From assembly GCA_003342895.1 (NCBI GenBank), contig PTFA01000160.1:313483-377482 (forward strand): a stretch of 64,000 bases of DNA, given 5' to 3'. Made by a program: the position numbers and the translations under genes. This document shows, piece by piece, positions 51,540-64,000 of the stretch; the first letter of the stretch is position 1, and each line of letters begins with the position of its first letter. The notes under the pieces are model-generated. The model was not told where the DNA came from and searched no databases. It saw only the letters and a program-made list of their open reading frames with translations. The stretch is from Casuarius casuarius. Its lineage: Eukaryota > Chordata > Aves > Casuariiformes > Casuariidae.

Positions 51540-53330
51540 GATAATCTTTTATAGAGATATAGCAAGGCGTGGGCGCTGCCGGCGGCATCGAGGGCATTTG
51601 GATGGCGAGGAGGGATGGGAGAGGTGTGTGTGCGCGATGCCAGCCGCCGGCAGGGCTGTTGCACGCCAGGGCTTGGGCTGCAAGCGGTGGCACTTGGATG
51701 CATGGATGCAAAATGCCGGGAAGCGAGGGAAAGGCCGTGCTGGCGTAACGGCACGCCGGCCGGGAACGCCGCGGAAGGGGCCGAGTGTGTGCAGGCCCAC
51801 GCTTGGAGCTGTGCATTTTTTTTTGGTGCACATGCTGCGATTTGTGGTGCAATAGTGTCACCTAGCGCTGGCTCACTCGCAGCATGTCACCACCGCCCGG
51901 AGGTTTCCGCTTCCCCGGCACGCTGGAAGCGGCCGCCAGCGCGGGCTCCTCGCCCGGAGCGCGTCTGCTCCCGCTGCAGCCCCTGCCCCGCTGCATCCAC
52001 TGACCGGGGGCTTTTTCCTCTTTTCCCGGACTGATTTCCAGGGCGGGCAGCAGCCGTGCTGCGAGCGGCAGCTATGCCGAAACCACCAGCCAGCATCGCC
52101 ATCCCGATAGCCGCAGCCAAGGCCGCCGGTTGCAGCCCCGCGCTGGGCACCGCGCAGGAGCCGGCGCTGGCTTTGCCACGTCGCTGCTGCAGAGAGAGCT
52201 GCCTCCCTTAGGGATACGGGGAAGGGGCGAAGAAGGGGCTCCGGCAGCGTTGCTGCGGGCCCGGGAAGGTTGTTTCTGATATAAAAATATATATATATAA
52301 AAATAAAAGCATATATATATATATATAATTTTTATATATATAATAAAAATATATGTATATATAAAAATAAAAGCATATCTCTATATATATATATATTTTT
52401 TTTTTTTTTTCTGATGTAACCCGTGTTACAGCCAGGGCCAACAGGCAGCACACCAGGCAGAAATGTCCCGAAACGGAGCAGGATCTCCACGGTCATCTTT
52501 GAGCATCTCCCTGACCAACCTGGTCCCCGACGCGGCGAGGGGCGACGACCCAGGCGTTAACGGGAGGTGGTTCGGCGGGTGAGGGGACGCGGCTGCTGGT
52601 CTGCACGATGCCGTTTTCACCAAGATGGACAAATAGCGGATGGACAAACACTTCTTGCCTGTCACGCAAGCATCTCGGCACAGGGGTGGCCTGGCCTGCT
52701 GGCGCGACGGGCGCGTTTCTCCGCCCGGAGCCGCGCCGGGAAGACGCGCAGGGACCGCCGTGAGCCGGCCGAGGCATGGCATGGCCAAAACTGCCGCGGT
52801 GGCCGGCGGGGACAACCACGGCGCTGGTGGAAACTGCGGCTCTAGAGCGCTGATTTTAGCCAAAACAGGTCAAGCCACCAGGAAAGTCTGCTTAGGGCCA
52901 GCGTGTGGGCGTTATATTGCTTTTAAATTAAGCCTGGGGCTCAGGCAGCGTGGTAAGTGCATTGCAATAAACGGGGCACCCCGGCCTTCCCCGAGGGAGG
53001 ACGAGGAGCTCGCTGCGCGCTGCGGAGCGGCACGGGAGCAGCTGGGGGCCGCGCGACGCTTGGACCCGCGGGAATAACCCCAGATTCGCGCCGGCGTCTC
53101 CCCTCCGCCGCCTGCCCGGGAGCAAAGCGCAGCAACGCTGCTCGATACGAGAGAAAAATTTGCATTTTGGCCCCTGCCGCCACCGAATTCCCCTGCTGCA
53201 TCCCGATTTAGCATTTTTCCCCTTTCCACTGCGGTCCGACGTCAGAAGAGGGACCTCGTCCCCGCGGCGGGAGGGGAACACTGGACTCTTTATCCTCCAC
53301 CTGCGGCAGCAGAGGCTGCAATCTGATTGC
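51540..53330. other. CpG-rich block downstream of CYSLTR1
   Basis: A CpG-dense segment interrupted by the AT microsatellite at 52281-52407. AATAAA at 52966-52971 is the only canonical polyadenylation hexamer noticed in it outside the microsatellite. No gene is recognised. Confidence 0.4.
52281..52407. repeat. AT microsatellite with internal 64-bp duplication
   Basis: Alternating A/T sequence contains ATAAAAATAAAAGCATAT twice, 64 bases apart (GC pairs at 52309 and 52373), and ends in a T run. TTTCTGAT lies immediately outside both ends (52273-52280 and 52408-52415), in an otherwise GC-rich region. Confidence 0.75.
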
Positions 53331-55415
53331 AAGAAAAAAAAAATAGTGCAAAAAATGAAGGAAAGTACATGAGATTTCAAAATCCCGTCAGTATAAGTAA
53401 TAAAATGCTACCAGGAATGCCGGCGGAATTAAGTGATTGTGGCGGTTTCTCCCGTGTGCCTTCAAAAACGATGGTGCAGCCCAAAAGCAGCCCGGTGAGA
53501 CGAGCCGCTCCGGGCGGCGGTGCCGGCGCTGTGCATCCCTCTCCTGGCGCACGGAGCTGCGCGTTTGGGGATTGAACTTCAGCTCTCCGAAACCATTAAT
53601 TTCAGCTCGGCGAGTGTCCACATGTACAAACAAATATTCCGAGTATTTGCAGACGTGACCGGCAGCTGAAACGGGCCCGTTTCTTTCCCGCCGGTGCTGC
53701 CATAGCCTGACTGCGCTGCAACAAGACCCAAAACACGACGCTACGGCGCGGGATGGCCCCAAATCCGCGCCGGCGGCCCCGGCCCTTTCGGCGCGTCTCT
53801 GCCAGCACCGGCACCCGCGAGTCCGGGGATGGCCCACGTCCAAGCTAAGTTGCTAAATGCAGTCGCTCTGCCCTGCGGTGGGAAGCTCTTCCGATGACAC
53901 AACCCCAACTCATTGCAACCATTCGGTATTGCACCAGTTTGCATAAATATAAAGGCGTTGTGAGAGTTAATTAATGGTTGCGAGGGAAAAAAATAGAAAT
54001 ATAAGGTATTATCCACTGAAGCTGAAAAGCCTCTGTCCGTAATAGCCCTCTTGCGTCAAGGCAAACAGAAAGGAGCAAAACATCATCGCTTTGGCCACAC
54101 CATGGACGAGGAGTCTCCTGGTCTCCATCCACGTATTGCTCTTGCTTTGTCCAGCTGAAGTGTTCCTTGGATAGCGGAGAGAAGAGAACTGCTCAACCCC
54201 CCTCGCCAAAAACCCTCAACAACAACAGCAATGCTGGAAGGTTAAAGCTGAGGCTCGATCAGGCAGTCAGACCAGAGAAGCCCAAAAGCTGAAGGTTCAA
54301 TCCCAACCTTGATTCAATCATGCAAAAGAGATGTAAAATGCTTCAACCACTGGTTTCCCTATAAAATCGAAACCTTTACAGATTGCCAGCTCTTTAATCC
54401 CAAATACGAAGCTGCTATCGATACGACCCATCCCCGCTGGGCTCCCCGGGGCAGGGAGGGGATTTGGGGCTGGTTGACAATATAGCTAGTTTGGGGGGGG
54501 GTCGTCTCTTTTTATTTTATTATTAAACTTTGGGGGCTCTTCTTTGGCTCTCCTTTTCGCAACCAGTTCCCCCAACGAGGCACCGAGAGCATTTTGTCTA
54601 TCGGGAGGCCTCTAAAACACCCGCCGTGTAACCGTGAACCGCGGGCTGCGGGGGACGCCGGGGCCCGCTGCCTCTGCCGCGCCACGGACCCACCGCGGTT
54701 CGGGTAGGAAGGTTGAAGTAACGGCCAAGAGGGGAAGTGAAGCATGTTGCTTCATTTTTCTGAAATGAATTTTTCCTCTATTTCTCTCAAATACGCGTTC
54801 TGCGTTTTGGCTTTCAGCCGCGTGGCTGGAAGAAACGCCAGGGACGTGCGCGGTGCTCGGGGCAGGGCTGGGGCTCCTGCTTACGGGTGGCCTTACCGGG
54901 GCCACGAGTCCTCCTGGATTATCCACAGTACAAATATTTAGTTTCGGAGGCTTTTCTCAACCTCCGTTCGAAGCGTGTAGGATGAACGGGAGCAAAGACG
55001 GTCACTTCGTGCTTTTACGGGCAGCACGCCGCCCCAGGGAACCTGCTCTCGCGGCTCATCCCTGCTTGTCTCCTGGTGCGCGGTGTTGCCCTGTCCATCA
55101 CCGCCACACACGACATGAGGACTAAGCTGCAAATGGGATGCAAAGTCAAGCTTTCCCTCTTCGCGTTTCCAGCTTTGAGGTGGTCTCCTGCGGGCCTCAG
55201 CGGAGGTGCGTCCATGAGATGCATCCGCATTGGGTTGGCCAACTTGGCCCCGGTCGCAGAGGAGCCTTTGGGTGCAGGACCCCAAATCAGCTCCCGGCTG
55301 GTCTCCAGGCTCCCTGGCACAGCTGCGGCTCGCCCCGCTATCACAGCAAAAGCACAACCCCTAACGAACTCAGGACCTCAACTTCCCCGTCGAGCAGGGA
55401 GCGACTGCTGCCGCC

Positions 55416-55428
55416 GGGGGGGGGGGGG
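55416..55428. repeat. G13 homopolymer
   Basis: Thirteen consecutive G lie within a GC-rich non-coding stretch; the length is likely to be uncertain. Confidence 0.85.
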
Positions 55429-57079
55429 AAGGGACCCCATCCTGCGGGAAGCGGGGGCCGGGGATGCCTCCGGCTGAAGGCACACTCGTGGCAGTGCCGT
55501 TATTGCATCCCCTCTCTTGTGCTTCATGTTCGTCCTTCTTTTCTCATAGATGATGGGACGAGTCTTCGCTGGAAGCTCAGTGACAAACCCCACGTTGATG
55601 AAACACCATCACCCCGCAGCTGCTTGGGGCCCGGTCCACAGCCTCCGGAGCAGCTCGGTCACCCTTTTCCAGGAGCACCAAATCTGCGGGAAGCCGAGCA
55701 CAGGACGCACTCTGCAGCTTTGCAGAGCAGCTTTCACAGAGGGTGCATTAAAAAAAAAAACCCAAACCTACGACCGCGGCAGCCTCCTTCCCGCGGCGTT
55801 CACAATAGCTGCCACTGGGCAGGCAGCTCCGATTTTCTGCATAGCGGGAGAAGATGGGGAAGGTGGGAAGAGGCCAACTTTTTTTTTTTCTTCTTTCTCA
55901 GGCACAAAAGGGTCCTTATTCATTTTAATAGCAGGTCCTCTCACACAGCAATCAACCCTGTCAGCCAGACGGCGGAGAAAGGAGCCTTATGCAGCCACCG
56001 CAGGCAGGGTATCGCCACTTAGACCTTCTCGGCTGTTTTTGGAGGATGGGAAACCAGATCCATGACAATCTCAAAATGGAGAGCATTAGCCCTGAACAAA
56101 TAAGTAGATTGTAATAATGGATACAACGTGGAGGTTTCCTCGAGGAGCCAATATCTGTATTCTTCACAGCTGCATCTTTTTCTTTATTTATTTTTTTCAG
56201 CCTGAAGTGCTCCCAAGTGCTTCGTGCCATGCGGCTGCTTCTTATTTGCATCAAAGCCCTGATTCAGTGCTGCTCGGCGCTTCGATAGGTTACGTATGCT
56301 CCGGCGGAGCAGGCGGAAAGCGCTCGTCCGGCAGCGTCGCCAGCCCCTCCGGCAGCGGCACGAGGAGCGACCCAGAGGGCCGGGACACGGTGCATCAGGC
56401 CCAAAGGGGTTTGCGAATGTCGGGGCTGGAGGCAGGAGCACCTGAAGCATCCTGATGCACCTGAAGGATGGTAGGAAACGACCAAAAATGGGAAGAGCAG
56501 AAACAAGGCATGCAGAGGGAGCAGCATCATGTGTCACTCGGCACCCGATGATTTTCGGATTGCATCGATCCCTGGCTGCTGGCGCTTCACCCGCGGCCTG
56601 TCCCGATACGACATCCAGAGCAACTTAGAAAAGAGACCAGCATTCAGTGACACAGCTCTTGGCCTCTTGTCTGACGGGAAAATCAATTCCAAATGTTGAG
56701 ATCTCAATACAGACTATAGTTTCGTTACAGTCAGGTTTATCCCGCTTGTTTTCTTTCCTTCCCGTCCTTCCCCTCCTCTCTGTTCCTCAGAAATTGGCTC
56801 GTACGCTTCCCTCTGACTCTCCGAAGACCTTTTGCAGCTGAATTTCGTGGGGCAGGAAATGAGCCTCTGCCCTGCCGGTCGCGGGAGCAAACCTGCTCTT
56901 GCAAAATCCCCGCTCTTCCCGATGAAAACGCCGCACCTCTGGCCTGCCAGCAGCTTGCAAATGTTACCTCTGTGCAAAGCTGCAGTGAGGGAGGTTCATG
57001 GGGGCTTTTTAAAGCATTTTTCAGTCTCGTTCATAAAAATTTAGGGGAAAATTCATTCCCTCTCCCCACCCCTCCGATA

Positions 57080-58110
57080 GCTGGTGCATCCCCGGGTTGC
57101 TGCAGGGAAGGTGCTCGGCGGCACCAGGCAGCGAGGCTGGAGCCGGGCTCCCGCTCTGCTCCCGCGGAGCAGCTGGCTGCGAGGAAACGCCGCTTCGGCT
57201 CGTTCGGATGCTCTTGCTCCGCAGCACATGGTGACCTGCCGCCCTGGGTGTGCTTTTCGCAGCATTTGCTTGGGCCTGTCGGTTTCCAAGTGTTTTGTTG
57301 CAGCACGGATTTTTTTTCAGCCTGTTTGGGTTGGGGTGGGTTTTTTTTTTTTTTGGTTTGGTTCTTGGCTTGGGGGAAGAGTTATAAAATGATGTGTAAA
57401 CAACGCTAGTGTTTGGAACGAGACCGAATCTGGATGTTTGATTCCTATCTGGGTCCTCGGTGACTAATTTGAGGAAGAGCTGAGCAAAAAGGCCCTGCAG
57501 AAGGTGGCGGAGGCGCGGGAGAGCGATGGGGTGGGGACAGCCCTTCTCCCGGGATTCTCGTGGCTCTTTTCCGAAAAGCAGCAGAAGTTAACGTGTTAAT
57601 TACGGGGACCAAGCCGGGCGAGGAGGCAGCCCTGCCGCTCCGCACCCGCAGCTCGGGCAAGCGAGGCCGGCGAGCCGGGAGCTCCCGACCTGCCCAAACA
57701 AACCGGCCGCTGCATCTTCAGCCCCCGGGGAGCTCTCGGCTTTGAAGAGCGCCTTGCAGCCGCCTCTCTCCTCCCTCCAAAAGCTGCTGGGCTGTAATTA
57801 GCCCGCCCTGGCTGGCAGCCCATGTCCGGCTTCAGCGGGGCCGCGCTGCCCTTCGGCGCTCGCCGCCGCTGCCCGCGGTTTTCCAGCCGTCTCGGGCGAG
57901 CGTGCCGGGAGCTCCGGCGGGCCCCGCTCCCGAGCTCACGACAGCTCGCAGGCAGCGCGGCGATGGGGCTGCCGCACAGCCAGGGTTAAATTCCCCGGGA
58001 GGCTTTTCCGCACGGACCCCCTTGCATTTCCGAGCAACTCGGTCAAAGCCGAGGACTGGGGCAGAGGAAGATGCGGGCGTAGCGCCGAGCCAGGACACGA
58101 AGTGTTTATA
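57080..58110. other. CpG-rich block
   Basis: CpG-dense sequence with overlapping open frames on both strands. None carries a recognisable domain. It borders the AT-rich 58-63 kb block. Confidence 0.35.
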
Positions 58111-59010
58111 CAAGGTCTACGCCATATAATAAGTGAGAGAAAGCATCGTAAAACAGATGTTCTGTGCAAAGTGCAAATTACCCAGGCGCTGAACTTCATT
58201 CCTTTCCACATATAACAGTCATAAACGCATGGTATGTTTGCTGTGGTCTGCGAAGGGTTTCTTGCTCTGTTTTGCACCTTTCTCATTATTTTGTACCATT
58301 AGCATTGCTGATGCAATACTGATATTCGATGCGTTCATGTGAGATTTTTCTTGAACTTCTCTGCAAAAAGTTTCTGGTCTGGAGAGAGGGATTCACTGGG
58401 GAAGGCACCGCAGGGAGGGTTTCTGCCTCCTACTTGGAGAAAGAAGTAGCAAAAAGCAGTGTCCGTCTTCACCACCTGCCAGACTTACCTACCAATTCGT
58501 TCTTGCCTGTCTGTCTTGATGACAGTAGTTGTCTTGTTTCCTTTTAAAATGTCCTTTTTTCTTTAATAATAGCCACTGGTTCCAGTTCTACCAGGAATAC
58601 AAATCACTGTGCCCATTGAGAGGGCAGGAAGTGTAGTAAATATTACCGGACTCAGAAATACATCTCCAGGCTTAATTTAATCTCTCCATTAAAAATGGCA
58701 TTATTGGGTTATTGGGGCAGAACTATGGCATGGAGTGCTGGAATGATTTAATGCCTCTGATGGCACCACCGATTAGTTCAGATAGCGTTGACAGATGTGA
58801 AGTCATTTCTGCTAGCGATGACTTGCTCCTGCGGTTCATTAGTAAGCAAACAGCAAATTCCCTGGAATAGAGAGGGTTGCACCATGCACGCAGAACAGCA
58901 GCCCTGTTTCATCTACCTGTGAAGGAAACTCCTGCTCCCTCTGCCCTGCGGGTTTTTCCCATTGTGCCGCTTTCAACATCCGCAGCACGCAGCGCTGCTT
59001 GGCGCTCGGC

Positions 59011-59085
59011 GGACCAGATCCTCAGCTGGAGTAAACACTCCTAATCCTATCGAGGTGGATGGAGCCGTGCCAGTATCTACTGGCC
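59011..59085. repeat. Old palindromic repeat (CAGATCCTCAGCTGG type)
   Basis: GGACCAGATCCTCAGCTGGA, then GTAAACACTCCTAATCC and GGATGGAGCCGTGCCAGTAT, match the left arm, left stem and right stem of a widespread amniote palindrome whose ends read CCAGATCCTCAGCTGGTGTA. The right outer arm has decayed. No coding function is implied. Confidence 0.5.
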
Positions 59086-62000
59086 AAAAACCTGCTCCAG
59101 TATATGCACTGTTTATGTTTGAGGATCTAAGCACATGCGCTTCCAACAAAGTTGTTTGATAAAAGTTTGTTTGCCAGGTTGCCTTGCCTCGCTCCCTCCT
59201 TAAAGTGTACACAACCGTATTTTGTACCATATAATAAGGGAAAATGAAGCGAATGCCTTCCAAGACCTCTTTCACAGGTCCTAACGAATCCCAAAGAAGG
59301 GTGACTTTGCTAGGCAGTAGTTAAAATAACCATAATCATCATCATTATTCCTATGCAAGTACAGAAAAAAATGTTTTTATTATGGGCTGGAACTAGAAAT
59401 TCGCAGCAGCTGCTAATCACCCTGATGTGGGTTGTTGGTTTGGAGGGGGGGGTTGTGCATCCAGCTACTTGCTATGTCCGACCGTAAGCAGCAGTTTCTT
59501 TTATTTTTCCAAGCTTCCCAGCAGCCTCCCAACAACCCCCGCTCCCTCCTCATGTTCAGAACAGAACGGGTTTGGTGATATTCCTCTTATCTCTCACTTC
59601 TCCACTTTCTTGTTGAAGGCTTTTCCTTTCCATTTAATAGTCTATTCCTTTCTTCCTCTCCTTTTTTATTAATTCACCTAGAACAGTAGAATTAGTAAAG
59701 AAAAAATAGAAATTACAATTCAAATTTTTCTAAAGGAAGACCGGGCATATTTTTGGCACAGCTGCTTGCCTTTGTTTTACTAAGACTGACTCTCCTTAAC
59801 TCTCCTTTTCCATTCCAGAGACACAGCCCTTCCTTTATAAGCCCAGATTTCTTCCTATTTATGCTCTCTTCCCTCCCTCCTGACTCATTTCCATTTCCCA
59901 TTTTGGCAGCAGCTTTTTTTCTTTCCTTTTCCTTCCACTAAATGATCTCTGATCTTATATTCTGCTCTTTTTAATTCCTTCTTCCCAGGCGCAGATCCTC
60001 CTCCTGACCCAACACCATTACTGTGTGTGCCTGCCGGGGCTTTCTCGCTCCGAGAGCGCCTCGCGTGTCAGGAACAATCCCAGGACACCTGGGAAGGCAG
60101 ACTGACACGGAGACCTCCAACCCCATCCCCGACCACTGCAAAGTGGCGAGGGAAATAGGCATCCTTGCGCGTAAAACCTGCCATCGCCATTGTCCTTGCA
60201 CAGTTCTTACGGCTCTACGTTAATTCCAAAATACAGCTAAAGCGCCACAGACTTGTTCCATTCTGTTTTGCAGCTTCTGACCCGTCTAACTAGGGCCTTC
60301 TTTCCAGGCAATTTGGTCAAAACTACTCATGCCAAATATTTCTTCTGTACAGCTTTGCCATCTGGAACAGCCCACCTATATGCCTCGAGCCTCATTGACT
60401 GGCCATATAGTTTCCAGTTTCAGCTGAAGAGAATTTTCCTTTACTGTCATCCCATAGCAATTTGAATGTAGGATGTAAGCAGCAAAAATTTGGACATTTA
60501 TTTTCTGCGGTGTGGGAATAGTTCTTGTACTTGAAGCAATTTCAGTGCTAAAGGAGCCTCGGAGCTTGTGGAATGTGGGCAGTTTTTACATCTTTCATCC
60601 TAAGTCTCACCAGCAACTGGCTACGATTTTGTAAGCTTTTCCATGAGACATCGTATTTGCTAGAATTACCAGTGAATACCTTGCAATTACACGCAATATA
60701 TTTAGAATGGAAAATTAGGATAAAAATGACTTAATGAAAGCAGGGAGGGAAAGGAAAAAGGATTTTTCTGAGTGCTAAAATACTAATTATTACCTACAAA
60801 GGAATTCTTTGAATAATTGAAGCAGGAAGGCCCAACAGCCTTCAGAGCAAAGAATGCTCAGCATTCACCTCCAAAGACCTTCTTTATTCCGGATATCAGA
60901 CACAGTATGTTCATGATGAGGAATCAGACCTCTGTACATCACACAACACCACTAGTCATAACTTCGAAGGTTTTAGCTGGCAATGAATAAATATTGAGCC
61001 TGTGAATTCAAAATAGTCCTTGAATTACTGCTTTCAGCAGTAACATTCATTTTAAGCAAGATATTTCACGTTTGCAAATCGCATCCTGATGGGTCTCTTT
61101 CAGAGGATCTCCCCAAAAATTAGGTAAAAATATTTTGCTTAAGAAATGCAATCCCCAGGGCACTAGATATGCTTCACTGCAGATTAGTTAGAGCCTGTGG
61201 AGTTATGAGATTCCTGAGACGGAGAGCTGAAGATTCCAGGAATTCTCTCAGAGGTGAAATGATTAACCAACCTTTTGTTCCTAGACGACAATAACGTAGA
61301 AAGCGGGTCTGCATTCGCTGAGTCCAGTACTGGACTCGTTTTCTACTTTTTCTGAAGTATTTATAAGCCTGAAATCTGAGATGGAGTTACACTTTCATTT
61401 TGCAATTATTAGTGAAATACAGATCAAAATATTAGTGATAAAAGTAAGACATGACTTAAATGAGTAGCAGCTTATCTGCTTTGAATCCTTTTCTGAAGAT
61501 TTAAATCTATTCGATAAATAATTACTAATTTTTCAAACCATAGTAAAACACGTGATGTGCTGATCCTCACTACTCAACAGGGCAAAAACAGGAGCTGCTG
61601 CTTATCTGTACCAGAATCAGGCCTGTTGTCACATGCATGTAGTAAAACTTGCGGAATAGGTAGAAAGAAGAGGAAAAGTCAGTGTGGAGACCATGAAAGA
61701 GACCATGCCAATTACCTTATAAAGAGGAAAAGTTTCCTGCCTTCTCCACCTGGAATTGGCCACCAATCCAGCTACCAAATTTTGCCTTTTGGATCACAAA
61801 GGACATTGCAATCAGCTGCTCAAATAAAGCACCTCTTATACGTGTCCCAAAGCTAAAATTTAAGCACTTAGGGGACTTCCAGGACCAGAATTTGATGCTA
61901 AATGATTTCTTTTTTAATTGTCTATGACATAGTGAAGCTACTAAAGTAAATCAGTGGGAGGGTGGAGGAGATTCTGGATTGACTTTTGGATTTTGCATGT

Positions 62001-63353
62001 AAATTCTAGGTCCTGCTTTATATGCCTGTCTAGAGTTTACCCTAAAAGTTTTAAACCAGGATTTTATATCGTAATACAAAACGAACAGGGATGACAACAA
62101 AGATCACAGAATGAAAAGGTAATGAGCTCCTTGCAAGAATCTTTTTTTTTAATATGCCAGCAGTGTTGTTCTGCATCAAATGTATGTTTCAGTGGTGCTA
62201 AAACATAATAAAAATGCATTGGCTTGTTTTCTCCCAAAAACAAAAGTAAAACACAATTCATCCAAAAACATTAGCGGAGTCTTCTAATAGCTGATCAAAC
62301 ACAGCAAAAAAGAAAGGGAAGCCACTTCGGCAACATGCCAAATGCACACGAATACAAACTGAAGATGATTTGATCTGTTCTTTCACTGTTTGGGATCAAT
62401 ATGCAGAGTACATATTCAACATTTTATGGGCTGAGATGAGTACAATTAATTGTAAAATTACACTGCCTGTTCCAGTGACTTTTATTCAACAAGGTAAGTT
62501 GTTATTACCTAGAAATTCAGCAGACGATAACACCTCTGGCCTTCCTTAACACTGCTGGCTTATTTAAAAGATCGACAGAAGTTTATTTTAGAACTGTTTA
62601 GTATGGGTTGTTTAGTAAGTCAAATTAACCACTTCCACCAGTCTTCAGAGAGAAATCTCCTGACACAAAGGAACAATTTCTTTATTCATTATAAAATGTC
62701 CTTTATTCATTAAGAATATACCTAAGATCAATCTGAGGTAAGCAGATGGCTATATATTTTAAGAGGTTAGTTTCTTTATATATACTATATAGTCTGTGTT
62801 TAAATGTTGAAGTTAAGCTTTTTCTTGTAAATTTCTGTGATGTAAAAGTTACTTGAAGCTTCTATAGAAGCATAGCTGTCAGATTTATTCTGCATGCAGA
62901 TAGAAACTGACTTCCATGGTGCATGCAAACACTCCTCAAATCACAGCTCTAAAAATGTGCCTTAAATCTGCTTAAAACATGCTAGAGCAATTATCGGTGC
63001 AAACTGTCCAGGGGAAATAAACTGACGAGTGCACGATTTACGGCTGCAGCGCTTGCTGGGGAGGCTGGGTCTGTTCGGAGGGGCTCTGGGCTCTTCGTCC
63101 TGCTTTTTTCTGTCCCCAGCCTTGACTCTTTGGGGCCTTAACCCGCTGCTCGTGGCTCTCCCGGGACGGGGGACTCGCAGGTTAGCGCTCCGCCGGCGAG
63201 GGACAGGAGCGCGCGCGGAGGAAGGAGCCGCGAGCCAGAGTGCCTGGCTGCTAGTCACAACAGGCAGATAAAGAAATCTTCCTTTCTCTTTGCATTGCTT
63301 TGCCCACTTAAAAAGCTGGTGTAATGCTCCTCACTGTTTCTCAGCATTAGTAC
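59086..63353. other. Intergenic, AT-rich
   Basis: A long A+T-rich block without recognisable genes; GC rises after about 63020. No repeat family could be named here. Confidence 0.45.
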
Positions 63354-63362
63354 TTTTTTATA
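63354..63362 (-). promoter_or_regulatory. Candidate TATA box facing away from the heat-shock array
   Basis: The minus strand reads TATAAAAAA, preceded by CTG. If used, transcription would start near 63330 and run toward lower coordinates, with the heat-shock array about 235 bases upstream. No convincing downstream coding region was found, so this is only a candidate. Confidence 0.2.
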
Positions 63363-63594
63363 CAGTACGGCAGTTTCTGAGCGTTTTGCCTTCACGTGTG
63401 CGGTGACCCGGGTACCACCTAAGCAGGCAGGGAGAGGCGATAAATGTATAAAATGCCCTTCCCACCCCGGTTTCGAGGTGATGAGATGCGTGTAGATCAG
63501 CTCTCATTTTCCTAATTTCTGCTTTCCCCTGCGGGTGCTGAAGGTGCATTTTGGGGGGCTGCAGCCGCCTCGCTGGGGCAGGCACCGCACGGCC

Positions 63595-63624
63595 GGAAGC
63601 TTCCAGAAGCTTCTGGAATCTTCC
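63595..63624. promoter_or_regulatory. Perfect six-unit heat-shock element array
   Basis: Six alternating inverted pentamers are perfectly phased: GAA at 63596, 63606 and 63616, and TTC at 63601, 63611 and 63621, each separated by two bases. This is the consensus binding site for heat-shock factor trimers; six units could hold two trimers. Surrounding DNA is CpG-rich. A TATAAAAAA motif on the minus strand (63362-63354) lies about 235 bases away and a plus-strand TATAAAA lies at 63447-63453, but no gene is visible on either side. The motif is directly seen; binding is inferred. Confidence 0.6.
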
Positions 63625-64000
63625 ACAGAGCCTCATGTTGGCAGCAGCGGCTCGGGCTGGGCTGGGGTCCCCCCGGTGTGGGCACCCTGCTCTCGGCAGA
63701 GAGGAGGGCAGCATGATGGAGGAGGCCACACCATTCGGCCTCGTCTGTGTGGCACCTTGGCTGCCACCACGCGCAGGGCATTGCATGTGGCCGCCCACCC
63801 CGGCCACCTCCCGCCGAGGCCTGGCATCTCCGTCTGCTCAGTGCCACCTCTGCCAGGAATAACTCCTTCTGCCCTCCTTCGCTGCCACCATCCCGCCTCT
63901 TTTATTAAGTGCCCGCCCTGCCCTGCATTAACCGCGCCAGGGGCCCACAGGCCACCTGCAGGCTCCCCCCACCTTCCCGCCGCCGCCCCCCCGCGCCTCT

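Larger units (their letters stand above)
53331..59010. other. Intergenic, no gene recognised
   Basis: GC-rich with CpG clusters at 54600-55500 and 57080-58110 and an AT-richer start at 53930-54030. A hairpin-like AAGGTT/AACCTT near 54290 was examined as a tRNA and dismissed. Confidence 0.4.

Noticed and set aside
52208..52453. Minus-strand frame rich in Tyr and Ile
   Set aside because: It is a translation of the AT microsatellite.
54235..54315. tRNA-like GGTTCAATCCC box
   Set aside because: The flanking stem does not pair as a T-arm and no A-box or acceptor stem is present; only an AAGGTT/AACCTT hairpin remains.
62962..63258. 98-codon minus frame downstream of the candidate TATA box at 63362
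   Set aside because: It begins at GTG rather than ATG and has no recognisable domain, so it does not support a gene driven by the heat-shock array.

Overview
The window looks like nuclear DNA of a bird. It holds a chicken-repeat-1 (CR1) LINE tail with the avian CACAGAAT-type terminal octamers (34332-34503, minus strand), a long decayed CR1 copy (about 13120-14670), several old palindromic repeats of the kind seen across reptiles and birds, and one intact cysteinyl leukotriene receptor gene. It is gene-poor and alternates between CpG-rich blocks and AT-rich blocks. The species cannot be named from the sequence. Scattered single n calls, a 14-base gap (3805-3818) and a 301-base gap (44624-44924) indicate a draft assembly.

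Only two stretches are supported as protein-coding or formerly coding. CYSLTR1 (48524-49561, plus) is a complete 345-residue seven-helix receptor in one coding exon, preceded by a splice acceptor and an in-frame stop, so untranslated upstream exons are expected. The other (10261-10932, minus) is a strongly diverged rhodopsin-class receptor of P2Y/LPA type. It keeps helices 1-5, ends before helices 6-7, and has lost the helix-1 Asn, the helix-3 Cys and the DRY arginine. It is called a likely pseudogene, although it has no internal stop and may be a spliced exon. In mammals CYSLTR1 lies beside LPAR4, P2RY10 and GPR174, so a broken P2Y-like neighbour fits the locus.

Layout: 1-4700 is GC-rich with a poly-A tandem duplication beside a gap; 4700-10260 is mixed and empty; 10261-10932 is the degenerate receptor; 12791-14670 holds an old palindromic repeat and then the long CR1 relic; 18037-28900 is mixed with CpG-rich blocks near 24.5-25.4 and 26.1-26.8 kb; 28900-35400 is AT-rich with old repeats, a spaced 60-bp repeat and the CR1 tail; 36200-45060 rises to a very GC-rich island with a minisatellite and gap; 45061-51300 holds CYSLTR1 and its presumed 3' UTR; 51500-58100 is GC-rich with an AT microsatellite; 58100-63000 is AT-rich; 63000-64000 is GC-rich and contains a perfect six-unit heat-shock-element array (63595-63624).

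Most long open frames in the GC-rich blocks overlap on several frames, cross n calls and lack recognisable domains, so they are not annotated as genes. No tRNA, rRNA, CRISPR or bacterial-type feature was seen.
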